DNA of 14,950 nucleotides. Source: DBFJGL01 sp048394785. Its GTDB lineage: Bacteria; Bacillota; Clostridia; Christensenellales; CAG-917. The notes beneath the pieces are model-generated. The model saw nothing but the letters and a program-made list of their open reading frames with translations. It was not told the DNA's origin and searched no databases. Location: contig DBFJGL010000003.1 of assembly GCA_048394785.1 (NCBI GenBank), positions 1 through 14,950 of the forward strand. Reading direction: 5' to 3'. Both the position numbers and the translations under genes were made by a program. Positions 7,235 to 13,414 of this stretch are shown in pieces (position 1 is the first letter of the stretch; the number at the start of each line of letters is the position of its first letter).

Positions 7235-7310
7235 AAACTTTATATTACAGGCATTATGTGTCACTGCGTATAATACAGTCCACAGCTCCTCACAATTATA
7301 CCGTCATCAA

Positions 7311-7364
7311 CGTGTCACTGCGAGGAACGGAGTGACGCGGCAGTCCCTTAAACAGAGGTGTACA
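7311..7364 (+). repeat. dispersed palindromic repeat, loop variant GGAACGGAGTGAC
   Basis: 5' arm CACTGCGAG, loop GGAACGGAGTGAC, then GCGGCAGTCCCTTAAACAGA. The arm pair is ACTGC with GCAGT. It is embedded in the second unit of the 130-bp duplication. Confidence 0.9.
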
Positions 7365-7381
7365 CTTTATTATAGGCATTA

Positions 7382-7430
7382 TGTGTCACTGCGAGCGAAG
7401 CGCGGCAGTCCCCTAAATAGGAACGTACAC
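7382..7430 (+). repeat. dispersed palindromic repeat, short loop, tail type A
   Basis: TGTGTCACTGCGAGCGAAGC, then GCGGCAGTCCCCTAAATAGG and AACGTACAC. The arm pair is ACTGC with GCAGT. It lies just before the bidirectional terminator. Confidence 0.9.
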
Positions 7431-7471
7431 CATATACTGTTTAACGAAACCAAATATCAATTTAACTATTT

Positions 7472-7508
7472 ATAAAGCGCAGTCTTCAAGGACTGCGCTT
7501 TATGTTTT
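7472..7508. terminator. bidirectional terminator between the acyl-CoA synthetase gene and folA
   Basis: ATAAAGCGCAGTC (7472-7484) and GACTGCGCTTTAT (7491-7503) form a perfect 13-bp stem. GTTTTG follows on the plus strand; on the minus strand a moderately T-containing AT-rich tract follows. It lies between convergent genes, 27 bp from the folA stop, so it most likely ends both transcripts. Confidence 0.8.
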
Positions 7509-7534
7509 GTATCAAAACTCCTGATATATTATGC

Positions 7535-8032
7535 TTAAAAAGATTTTACGTTCTCGTTCTTATACACGCAGAACTGTATCTTATAATCGCCGTCCATAAT
7601 AGGTTCTTCCGCGCTCGAGAGGTGCCAATTCGGCAGCAGGTCGAGGTTGTCGAAAAACACGGTTGCGCCGCCGCTCGCATAGACTTTCGTAATAATAGCC
7701 TCGTCGCAATAGGGGAGCATAGTATGATACATCATTGCGCCGCCGATGACATAAGTGGAGTCCGCGTCGTATTTTTTAAGCTCGTCGAACAGCTCGTCGA
7801 GGCTCTCCACCAAAATGACGTCGTCGCGCTTACCGCCCGGCCACAGCACGATGTTGGTGCGGTTTTTAAGGGGTTGCGCATTTGGGAAAGAGAGCAGAGT
7901 ATTACTGCCCATCACCACCGTATTGCCCGTCGTCAACGCCTTGAAATGTGCCATATCGGCTTTTAATCTGAACAGCAAATCGTTGTTTTTGCCGATGCCC
8001 CATTCGTTATCCACAACAACGATACATCTCAT
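7535..8032 (-). CDS. folA: dihydrofolate reductase
   Basis: A 165-residue enzyme that reduces dihydrofolate to tetrahydrofolate with NADPH, restoring the cofactor consumed by thymidylate synthase. Family signatures: the WGIGKNNDLLF substrate loop, the catalytic acid D26 in ADMAHFK, the NADPH-binding VVMGSNTLLSF, and the YVIGGAMMY segment. The usual LPW of the loop is LLF here, which is within family range. The start ATG overlaps the thyA stop as ATGA (8029-8032), and GAGGTGG four bases upstream lies inside the thyA coding end, so translation is coupled. Its transcript ends at the shared hairpin 7472-7508. Length is standard. Confidence 0.96.
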   Translation of the reverse strand: MRCIVVVDNEWGIGKNNDLLFRLKADMAHFKALTTGNTVVMGSNTLLSFPNAQPLKNRTNIVLWPGGKRDDVILVESLDELFDELKKYDADSTYVIGGAMMYHTMLPYCDEAIITKVYASGGATVFFDNLDLLPNWHLSSAEEPIMDGDYKIQFCVYKNENVKSF

Positions 8033-8859
8033 ACGGCCACCTCGATTTTACCTTTCAGCGGAGTCCATTCGTACCCTTCGAGGTCAAAATCGTCCACCGT
8101 GAAATCGTAGAAATTTTTAATATCCTTATTCATAACGAACTTGGGCGCGGGATATTGCGGATTTTTGAGTATATTTTCCACAATGTCGATATGTCTGTCG
8201 TAGATATGAGCGTCGGATATGACGTGTACAAGCTCGCCGACTTCGAGTCCGCTGACTTGCGCAAACATATGCGTAAGCACCGCATACTGCACCACATTCC
8301 AGTTGTTTGCCGTCAGCGTATCCTGACTGCGCTGATTGAGAATTGCGTTCAACCTATTGCCCGTGACGTTGAAAGTCATCGAGTACGCGCAAGGGTAGAG
8401 GTTCATTTCGTGAAGGTCCGCGAAGTTATATATGTTGGTCATAATTCTGCGCGAGGACGGATTGTTTTTAAGGTCGAAAAGCACTCTGTCCACCTGGTCG
8501 AACTCGCCCTCTTTATACTGATGCTTAATGCCCAGCTGGTAACCGTACGCCTTGCCGATAGAGCCGTTTTCGTCCGCCCAACTGTCCCAGATATGAGAGT
8601 TAAGCTCATTCACGTTGTTGGACTTTTTCTGCCAAATCCAGAGTATTTCGTCAATCGCCGCCTTGAAATTGGTCTTACGCAAGGTAAGAATGGGAAACTC
8701 CTTTGAAAGGTCGTAGCGATTTACGATGCAGAACTTTTTGACCGTATGCGCAGGAGTGCCGTCCAGCCATTTCGGTCTGACGGGCAAATCGGTATCCCAC
8801 ACGCCGTTATCGATTATATCGCGGCAGGTATCGATAAAAATTTTGTCGGCAACTGACAT
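8029..8859 (-). CDS. thyA: thymidylate synthase (ThyA, Bacillus ThyA/phage phi3T-like type)
   Basis: A 276-residue enzyme that methylates dUMP to dTMP using methylene-tetrahydrofolate and releases dihydrofolate, which the next gene product recycles. The nucleophile is C157 in LYPCAYSM; R177 and S178 in NQRSQD bind the dUMP phosphate, and NNWNVVQYAVLTHMFAQ supplies the pyrimidine-contacting Asn, with HIYDRH near the end of the active site. In the usual enzyme the Cys is followed by His (PCH) and the later motif reads LGxPFN; the PCA and ANNWNV wording is the version I associate with B. subtilis ThyA. AAGAGG at 8865-8870 precedes the start by five bases. No convincing promoter is seen; TATAAA (minus) near 8869-8874 lacks a good -35. 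First gene of a thyA-folA operon. Confidence 0.96.
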   Translation of the reverse strand: MSVADKIFIDTCRDIIDNGVWDTDLPVRPKWLDGTPAHTVKKFCIVNRYDLSKEFPILTLRKTNFKAAIDEILWIWQKKSNNVNELNSHIWDSWADENGSIGKAYGYQLGIKHQYKEGEFDQVDRVLFDLKNNPSSRRIMTNIYNFADLHEMNLYPCAYSMTFNVTGNRLNAILNQRSQDTLTANNWNVVQYAVLTHMFAQVSGLEVGELVHVISDAHIYDRHIDIVENILKNPQYPAPKFVMNKDIKNFYDFTVDDFDLEGYEWTPLKGKIEVAV

Positions 8860-8986
8860 AATAACCTCTTTATAATGTGATTTTGTTATCTAAACTCTCG
8901 TTTATGCAATATTAGCGTTCGTTTCGCGTTTCGCTCGCCGTGCGAAAATATGTTATCTTTATGCGGTGAGTAAATAAAGAACAAGC

Positions 8987-10735
8987 CTATTTATGTTCGT
9001 CATCGAATTTCAATTCGGCGTTTATCCGTCTTACCCTGTCCACGGGCAGTTTCACCACTTTGCGGTCGTAAGTCACAAGTCCGTTTATTTCCTGTTCCAC
9101 GTCGCTCAGCTGCGTATAGACCGCGGCGGACAGTCCGTCTTTCAAGGCAGGAATAATTCTCGTTTGATACAACTTTTCATACGCGTCTGCGAGAGCGGAC
9201 GGGGTTTTGAATATCTTATATCCGAACGCCTTGTCGCAAAAAACGTGCTCTTTTACGGCAACCGAATAACCGCCGAATTCGCTCAGCAGAATACACCTCT
9301 TGTCCTTCGGCATTTTTACGGGCTTGAAGTATATATGCAAGCTCTTGAAGTCCGACGTATCTTTGCCTTGGTCGTGCCAGCCGCTCACGCTGTCGACGGT
9401 GCGGGTGGAGTCGAGGCTTTTGATTTTTTCTGTGATACGCACGCTGTCAAACTGTCCCCACCCTTCGTTGAAGGGCACCCACATCGCAAGCGACACCACG
9501 TTTTTGAGTCGGTTTATCGTATCCGTCATATCGCGTTCGTACTCGTCGCGGTTTTCCTTCTCCGCTCGTCCGAACATTTTATACTTGTCGTCCTTCAGGT
9601 GAATGCCGATAAAGGGGAGCGCGCCTATTGTCAAAAAGTTGTATTTGGAGCCTCCCGACACCATATCCTGCCACACGAGGATACCTTCCTTATCGCAATG
9701 ATAATACCAGCGCATCGGTTCGATTTTGATGTGTTTTCTTATCATATTGAACCCCATCGCCTTAATCAGCTTGACGTCGTATTCGAGCGCGGAGTTGGAT
9801 GGGGGAGTGAGCATACCGTCAGACCAATACCCTTGGTCGAGCACGCCGTTATGGAAATAGGGTTTGTTGTTGAGCCCGAGTCGTTTGACGCCGAAGGCGT
9901 CGGTTACGACGGAGAATTTGCGCATTCCGAAATAGGAATAAACTATATCGTCGCCGACCTTTATCGCCACGTCGTAGAGTTTGGGGCTTTCGGGTGACCA
10001 CAGTTTGAAGTCGGGCATGGGTATTTCGCCCTCTGCGCCCGTGATACGGGTTGCGGCAACGGGTTCGCCGTTATCGGTAATCACGACGTCGGCAATATCC
10101 GTGCCCACGGTATCGAACTTAAACAGCACGCTTTTTCTGTCTATATCGGGAATGATTGTGAAGTCCGCGAGATATTTTTCGGGCACGCTTTCCAGCCATA
10201 CGCTTTGCCAGATGCCCGATTGCGGAGTGTACCAGATGCCTCCCGACTTGATTTTTTGTTTTGCGCGCGCCTGATAATGGGTATCCGACGGGTCGGTCAC
10301 CGTGACGTCTATTGCGTTTCCGCCGTCCTTGATGATGTCTGTCACGTCCAGCGTAAAGGGGGTGTATCCGCCTCTGTGCCTGCCTGCAAGCTTGCCGTTC
10401 AAAGTAATCTCGCACTCATAATCGACGGCGTCGAAGTGCAAAAACACGCGGCTTTTTATGAAGTCTTCGGGCAGGGTGAACGCGCGGTGATAATACAGAA
10501 CGTCGTCGGGGGTTACGGTTACGCCTTCTTTAAGTCCCGACAACAGGCACTCGGGCGAAAACGGAACGAGGATTTTACCCTGCCACCCCGGGAATTTTTG
10601 AATTTTGGGGCAAATGCAATAGTCCCATTCTCCGTTAAGCGTGACGTAACTGTCGCGCGCGAACTGCGGACGTGGATACTCGCCGAGCGGCACCGACGCC
10701 ACCTCAAAAGGAGTTTTCAATCTGTACTTTTTCAT
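8987..10735 (-). CDS. glycoside hydrolase family 2 protein
   Basis: A 582-residue cytoplasmic retaining glycosidase without signal peptide. The ATG at 10735 is chosen over an in-frame ATG at 10771 because GGGAGG lies five bases upstream and the promoter falls between the two. Order of domains: sugar-binding jelly roll (about 1-180, with YYHRAFTLPEDF and LHFDAVDYECEITLNGKLAG), an immunoglobulin-like domain (about 180-280), then the TIM barrel. Catalytic acid/base is E424 in FNEGWGQF and nucleophile E486 in LLSEFGG; RKHIKIEPMRWYYHCDKEGI is the typical barrel segment. Substrate (galactoside, glucuronide, mannoside or arabinoside) cannot be told from these motifs, and no transporter or regulator is adjacent. 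It is 127 bp upstream of thyA in the same direction but with a different role. Confidence 0.92.
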   Translation of the reverse strand: MKKYRLKTPFEVASVPLGEYPRPQFARDSYVTLNGEWDYCICPKIQKFPGWQGKILVPFSPECLLSGLKEGVTVTPDDVLYYHRAFTLPEDFIKSRVFLHFDAVDYECEITLNGKLAGRHRGGYTPFTLDVTDIIKDGGNAIDVTVTDPSDTHYQARAKQKIKSGGIWYTPQSGIWQSVWLESVPEKYLADFTIIPDIDRKSVLFKFDTVGTDIADVVITDNGEPVAATRITGAEGEIPMPDFKLWSPESPKLYDVAIKVGDDIVYSYFGMRKFSVVTDAFGVKRLGLNNKPYFHNGVLDQGYWSDGMLTPPSNSALEYDVKLIKAMGFNMIRKHIKIEPMRWYYHCDKEGILVWQDMVSGGSKYNFLTIGALPFIGIHLKDDKYKMFGRAEKENRDEYERDMTDTINRLKNVVSLAMWVPFNEGWGQFDSVRITEKIKSLDSTRTVDSVSGWHDQGKDTSDFKSLHIYFKPVKMPKDKRCILLSEFGGYSVAVKEHVFCDKAFGYKIFKTPSALADAYEKLYQTRIIPALKDGLSAAVYTQLSDVEQEINGLVTYDRKVVKLPVDRVRRINAELKFDDEHK

Positions 10736-10759
10736 AATTCCTCCCAATAATACCATAAG

Positions 10760-10788
10760 ATTATAACACACGCGCGCGCAATCAACAA
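10760..10788 (-). promoter_or_regulatory. extended -10 promoter of the GH2 gene
   Basis: On the minus strand: TTGTTG (10788-10783), 17-bp spacer, TATAAT (10765-10760) preceded by TGT, giving an extended -10. Start near 10753, about 18 bases before the ATG. The spacer is a 15-base alternating purine-pyrimidine tract (10766-10780). Confidence 0.75.
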
Positions 10789-10846
10789 CCCCTATTTACA
10801 TTTACAGGAACCGAAACTTTACAATATTATGTTAAACAGTGAACAA

Positions 10847-10952
10847 GGTGCACATCTCTACATAGGGGACTGCCACGTCGCTCCGTTTACGATGCAGACC
10901 GTTCGCTCCGCTCTCGGAACTGCTACGTCACTCCGCTCCTCGCAGTGACACG
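10847..10952 (-). repeat. dispersed palindromic repeat, inverted and internally expanded copy
   Basis: Read on the minus strand it starts GTGTCACTGCGAGGAGCGGA and ends GTGGCAGTCCCCTATGTAGA. It has two 3' arms (GTAGCAGT and GTGGCAGT) and repeated GCGGAGTGACG, GAGCGGAGCGA and CGGAGCGACG segments, so the loop has been expanded by internal duplication. The arm pair is ACTGC with GCAGT. It is the only clear copy on the minus strand. Confidence 0.85.
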
Positions 10953-10961
10953 TAGGATTAT

Positions 10962-11012
10962 CGTGTCATTGCGAGCGTAGCCGTTAGGCGTAGCGCGGCA
11001 ATCCCATATGTA
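10962..11012 (+). repeat. dispersed palindromic repeat, loop variant with GTAGCCGTTAGGCGTAG
   Basis: CGTGTCATTGCGAGCGTAGC, then CGTTAGGCGTAGCGCGGCAA and TCCCATATGTAGAGGT. Here both arms carry the transition (ATTGC with GCAAT). It lies ten bases from the inverted copy. The rest of 10772-11096 holds only AT-rich DNA and two direct TACCGCCGC motifs (11038-11046, 11064-11072). Confidence 0.85.
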
Positions 11013-11096
11013 GAGGTCGTAACATTATATACGGTAGTACCGCCGCGATAAAACGAAGTTATACCGCCGCTCGGTTATCAGAAAAAATCAACTCGA

Positions 11097-11687
11097 TTAT
11101 TCATACACGAAAATCAAAGCTTCGCCTTTTACGATGTCGAGGGTAAAATTTTCCGACATCGTGACGTTTGACACCCCGCGCGCGTCGCGAGGGGTAAGAG
11201 TAAGGTTGACAAGCGGATACTCGAGGTTATCGTAATCGGCAACCAGGACGTCGCCGCCGTGCGGCAAAACGGAAACAGTCGCGCCCTTGCGGCAGGGGAG
11301 CGTGATTTTTTTGTCCGAAAAATAAACGCAAACGTCGTCGTCCACGGCAACGGTTTTTATACCCGATGCGTAACTTAAAGCCATTGCGTTGAAGTTGCCG
11401 AGAACGTGGTCGCATCTGCCGCCCAAAACCCCGTAAAAATGAATTTCTGTTGCGCCGAGTTTTTTTGCAAAATCGACTGCGGCTTCGCAATCGGTAAAAT
11501 TTTTTCTTGCGTTCAGCTTGACCGATTCGACGTTCTCGGGTGTTCGGCATACGGAATCGCCGTCGCCTATGAGATAATCGGCTTTCAAGGGGCACACGTT
11601 ATAGCCCCCGTCGGCGCATATAACAACGTCGTAGCCGTCCTTCGGGGTTATGGTGCGTCCGCAGTTGAGATAAATAGCAGCTTTCAT
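11097..11687 (-). CDS. thiamine pyrophosphokinase
   Basis: A 196-residue cytosolic enzyme that transfers pyrophosphate from ATP to thiamine to give thiamine diphosphate (ThiN/TPK type, not ThiL). Family motifs: ADGG (residues 25-28), IGDGDS (40-45) for the nucleotide and metal, NFTDCEAAVDFA (63-74) and GVLGGRCDHVLGN (86-98); the C-terminal part is the thiamine-binding beta domain with GVSNVTMSE. Length fits the bacterial family (about 200-215). The ATG is not preceded by a ribosome binding site: an extended -10 box lies six bases upstream, so the mRNA is probably leaderless. It is divergent from the hydrolase at 11819, and no rpe/rsgA neighbours, common in Clostridia, are present. Confidence 0.93.
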   Translation of the reverse strand: MKAAIYLNCGRTITPKDGYDVVICADGGYNVCPLKADYLIGDGDSVCRTPENVESVKLNARKNFTDCEAAVDFAKKLGATEIHFYGVLGGRCDHVLGNFNAMALSYASGIKTVAVDDDVCVYFSDKKITLPCRKGATVSVLPHGGDVLVADYDNLEYPLVNLTLTPRDARGVSNVTMSENFTLDIVKGEALIFVYE

Positions 11688-11693
11688 AAATTT

Positions 11694-11722
11694 ATTATAC
11701 CACTTTGCATTTGCAGGGGCAA
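11694..11722 (-). promoter_or_regulatory. promoter giving a leaderless thiamine pyrophosphokinase mRNA
   Basis: On the minus strand: TTGCCC (11722-11717), 17-bp spacer, TATAAT (11699-11694) preceded by TGG (extended -10). Only six bases separate it from the ATG, so the expected start site falls on the A of the ATG. Confidence 0.75.
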
Positions 11723-11769
11723 CGCTTGGGACAAAATTGCCGAAAGTAGGTTAAATCTTCATTTTGCTA

Positions 11770-11798
11770 TTGTAAAGCGGCGATTGCGAATGTATAAT
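11770..11798 (+). promoter_or_regulatory. promoter of the alpha/beta hydrolase gene
   Basis: TTGTAA (11770-11775), 17-bp spacer, TATAAT (11793-11798). The start would fall near 11805, so the leader is about 14 bases and begins at the AAGGA ribosome binding site (11805-11809). Confidence 0.7.
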
Positions 11799-11818
11799 TA
11801 AAAAAAGGACGAAACGCT

Positions 11819-12745
11819 ATGCAGGAAACTTACGTAAAAAGTTTTGATAACACAGACATTTTCGTGACGCTTTGGGACGACGTATCGTCGCCCGTCGGCG
11901 TGATAATGATTGCGCACGGCGTAAGCGAATACGCAAGACGGTACGACGGTTTTGCAAAATATCTCAATTCGCGCGGGTATATCGTTTTTTGCGACGACCA
12001 CCGCGCGCACGGCAGAACGGAGAAAAAAGAGGAACTCGGCAGGCACTCGGGCGACGTATTTTCGAAAACCGTGAAAGATTTGGTTTTTTTCCGTGAAATG
12101 TTAAAAGAAAAATACGGACTGCCAGTGTTCCTTATAGGGCACAGTTACGGCAGCTTCCTTGCACAGGCGTTTGCGCAGGAGGGCACGGACATAAAGGCAA
12201 TCGCTCTGCTCGGCTCGGGCAAAATGAACGGACTTGCCAAACTCGGCAAGATACTCACCGCGCCTCTCAAACTCATCGCGCCGAATTGGCGTCCGAAAGC
12301 GGTGAATATTCTCACGGATAAATTGTTTTCGTTCAAGGGCGACAGCGGCAGAAGCCAGTGGCTCACCCGCGATAAGGATAACCGCAGGCAATTCATAGAT
12401 GACGAATATTGCGGCTGCGATTTGAGCATAAATTTCGATTATGCTATGATGTCGGGCGTGGCGCGCGTATGCTCCAAAAAGTCGCTTGCAAAGCTCAACC
12501 CCGCAACTTCAATCGGCATTTTCAGCGGTTCGGACGACCCCATCGGCGCAAAAGGCAGGGGAGTCAAAAAACTCGAAGAAATGTACAAAAGGCAGGGTGT
12601 GCCCGTCGAGTGCAGAATTTACGAGGGAATGCGCCACGAAATTCACAACGAAATCGGAAAAGAAGCGCCGATGAAAGACGTCGCAGACTTTTTCGACCGT
12701 TTCATAATCTATGCGCAACCGTCCCTCGCCGACTTAGGCGTATGA
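11819..12745 (+). CDS. alpha/beta hydrolase, monoacylglycerol lipase-like (Hydrolase_4/S33)
   Basis: A 308-residue cytosolic serine hydrolase. The N-terminal MIAHGVSEYARRYDGFAKYL with a following DHRAHGRT is typical of the monoglyceride lipase/lysophospholipase branch. The catalytic triad is visible: S109 in the nucleophile elbow GHSYGS, D240 in SGSDDPIG, and H273 in GMRHEIHNE. The cap region lies between about residues 135 and 225. The likely substrates are monoacylglycerols or lysophospholipids, but short esters are possible. The ATG follows AAGGA by nine bases, and GAAACGCT fills the gap. It is divergent from the thiamine pyrophosphokinase gene over 131 bp holding both promoters. No intrinsic terminator follows; a repeat mosaic begins about 30 bp after the stop. 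Confidence 0.9.
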   Translation: MQETYVKSFDNTDIFVTLWDDVSSPVGVIMIAHGVSEYARRYDGFAKYLNSRGYIVFCDDHRAHGRTEKKEELGRHSGDVFSKTVKDLVFFREMLKEKYGLPVFLIGHSYGSFLAQAFAQEGTDIKAIALLGSGKMNGLAKLGKILTAPLKLIAPNWRPKAVNILTDKLFSFKGDSGRSQWLTRDKDNRRQFIDDEYCGCDLSINFDYAMMSGVARVCSKKSLAKLNPATSIGIFSGSDDPIGAKGRGVKKLEEMYKRQGVPVECRIYEGMRHEIHNEIGKEAPMKDVADFFDRFIIYAQPSLADLGV

Positions 12746-12811
12746 AGCTTTGTTAAACTATATAGAGCGCACCTCTGCATAAGCAACGATAATTTATACA
12801 CGGCAACATGA

Positions 12812-12862
12812 CGTGTCATTGCGAGCGAAGCGCGGCAATCCCCTAAACAGAAACGTGTAACC
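12812..12862 (+). repeat. dispersed palindromic repeat, short loop, tail type A
   Basis: CGTGTCATTGCGAGCGAAGC, then GCGGCAATCCCCTAAACAGA and AACGTGTAACC. The arm pair is ATTGC with GCAAT. Confidence 0.9.
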
Positions 12863-12875
12863 TAACACAGAAACC

Positions 12876-12928
12876 CGCGTGTCACTGCGAGCGAAGCGCG
12901 GCAGTCCCCCAAATAGGAATGTACACCC
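12876..12928 (+). repeat. dispersed palindromic repeat, short loop, tail type A
   Basis: CGCGTGTCACTGCGAGCGAA, then GCGCGGCAGTCCCCCAAATA and GGAATGTACACC. The arm pair is ACTGC with GCAGT. Confidence 0.9.
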
Positions 12929-12934
12929 CATTAA

Positions 12935-12973
12935 CGGCAATCCCCTAAACAGGCGATGATAATTTATACACGA
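12935..12973 (+). repeat. orphan 3' module, tail type B
   Basis: ACGGCAATCCCCTAAACAGG followed by CGATGATAATTTATACACG; no 5' arm. It parallels the orphan module at 815-850. Confidence 0.8.
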
Positions 12974-12982
12974 TAACCCCGC

Positions 12983-13006
12983 GTGTCACTCTGTTCGCAG
13001 TGACAC
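12983..13006 (+). repeat. palindrome made of two inverted repeat 5' arms
   Basis: GTGTCACT (12983-12990) and AGTGACAC (12999-13006) are perfect complements around CTGTTCGC. Both arms equal the first bases of the dispersed repeat in opposite orientation, so this may be a remnant of a head-to-head pair whose tails were lost. Confidence 0.75.
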
Positions 13007-13059
13007 TATGAGCTAAAAAGATTTGTTTAATTGATTACACCACACGGCGTATATAGTCT

Positions 13060-13134
13060 TGTCATTGCGAGGAACGGAGCGATTGCGAAGTGACGAAGCA
13101 ATCCCCTAAACAGGCGACGATAACTTATATACGA
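13060..13134 (+). repeat. dispersed palindromic repeat, long loop, tail type B
   Basis: TGTCATTGCGAGGAACGGAG, loop CGATTGCGAAGTGACGAAG, then CAATCCCCTAAACAGG and the type B tail CGACGATAACTTATATACG. The arm pair is ATTGC with GCAAT. This is the only copy that joins a complete stem to a type B tail. Confidence 0.9.
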
Positions 13135-13141
13135 CAGTCCC

Positions 13142-13200
13142 GCGTGTCATTGCGAGCATTGCCTGCAATGCGCGGCAATCCCCTAAACAGGAACGCAAAC
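13142..13200 (+). repeat. dispersed palindromic repeat with inner perfect hairpin
   Basis: GCGTGTCATTGCGA, inner hairpin GCATTGC-CT-GCAATGC, then GCGGCAATCCCCTAAACAGG and AACGCAAAC. The inner hairpin is identical to that of the copy at 7181, while the outer arms carry the other pair (ATTGC with GCAAT). Confidence 0.9.
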
Positions 13201-13214
13201 CACATATACTGACC

Positions 13215-13264
13215 CCGCGTGCGATTAAGCGTGAAGCACGCAGTGCGCAACATAACGCACGCGG
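13215..13264 (+). repeat. second hairpin family, 50-bp structured copy
   Basis: The outer arms CCGCGTGCG (13215-13223) and CGCACGCGG (13256-13264) are perfect 9-bp complements. Inside, GCGTGC (13217-13222) also pairs with GCACGC (13236-13241) around GATTAAGCGTGAA. Alternative pairings are therefore possible. The inner 25-nt unit recurs at 13389-13414. Confidence 0.75.
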
Positions 13265-13293
13265 AATGCGAGAAAATTTCAGGAGCGAGTTAC

Positions 13294-13313
13294 ATTGTGA
13301 CAACCGTCACAAT
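13294..13313. repeat. perfect 8-bp inverted repeat
   Basis: ATTGTGAC (13294-13301) and GTCACAAT (13306-13313) around AACC. It resembles a regulator operator or small hairpin, but no promoter is adjacent. Confidence 0.6.
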
Positions 13314-13335
13314 AATGCGAACGAAACAATTTTCG

Positions 13336-13380
13336 AGCGCGCGGCAGTCCCCTAAATAGGAATATACACCTCATTAACGG
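13336..13380 (+). repeat. orphan 3' module, tail type A
   Basis: GCGCGCGGCAGTCCCCTAAA, then TAGGAATATACACCTCATTA and ACGG. It lacks the usual 5' arm; the position where that arm belongs is occupied by the 13215-13335 stretch. Confidence 0.8.
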
Positions 13381-13386
13381 AAAATA

Positions 13387-13414
13387 CCGCGTGCGATTAA
13401 AGTGAAATGCACGC
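13387..13414 (+). repeat. second hairpin family, short copy
   Basis: GCGTGC (13389-13394) and GCACGC (13409-13414) around GATTAAAGTGAAAT, preceded by CC. The stem is identical to, and the loop nearly the same as, the inner hairpin at 13217-13241. It lies 26 bp from the stop of the P1 peptidase gene and could act as its 3' hairpin. Confidence 0.7.

Larger units (their letters stand above)
7139..7393 (+). repeat. imperfect tandem duplication of about 130 bp containing the dispersed repeat
   Basis: Unit 1 is 7139-7268 and unit 2 is 7269-7393. Both start TATAATACAGTCC, contain CCGTCATCAACGTGTCACTG, and end GGCATTATGTGTCACTGCG. They differ by point changes and, most, in the loop of the embedded repeat: GCATTGCCTGCAATGC in unit 1 and GGAACGGAGTGAC in unit 2. 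Confidence 0.88.

Noticed and set aside
7182..7475. 97-codon open frame within the repeats (reads SLRAKRGSPLN and similar)
   Set aside because: It is a translation of the dispersed repeat units, and its repeats are those of the DNA. No ribosome binding site.
8929..8947. Hairpin TTTCGC/GCGAAA between the GH2 gene and thyA as a GH2 terminator
   Set aside because: Only a 6-bp stem with a 7-base loop and no U tract on the minus strand.
8993..9997. Plus-strand open frame opposite the GH2 gene
   Set aside because: Shadow; the minus strand has catalytic E424 and E486 in their family contexts.
13106..13303. 65-codon minus-strand open frame in the repeat mosaic
   Set aside because: Also translated repeat DNA, without start signals or protein-like conservation.
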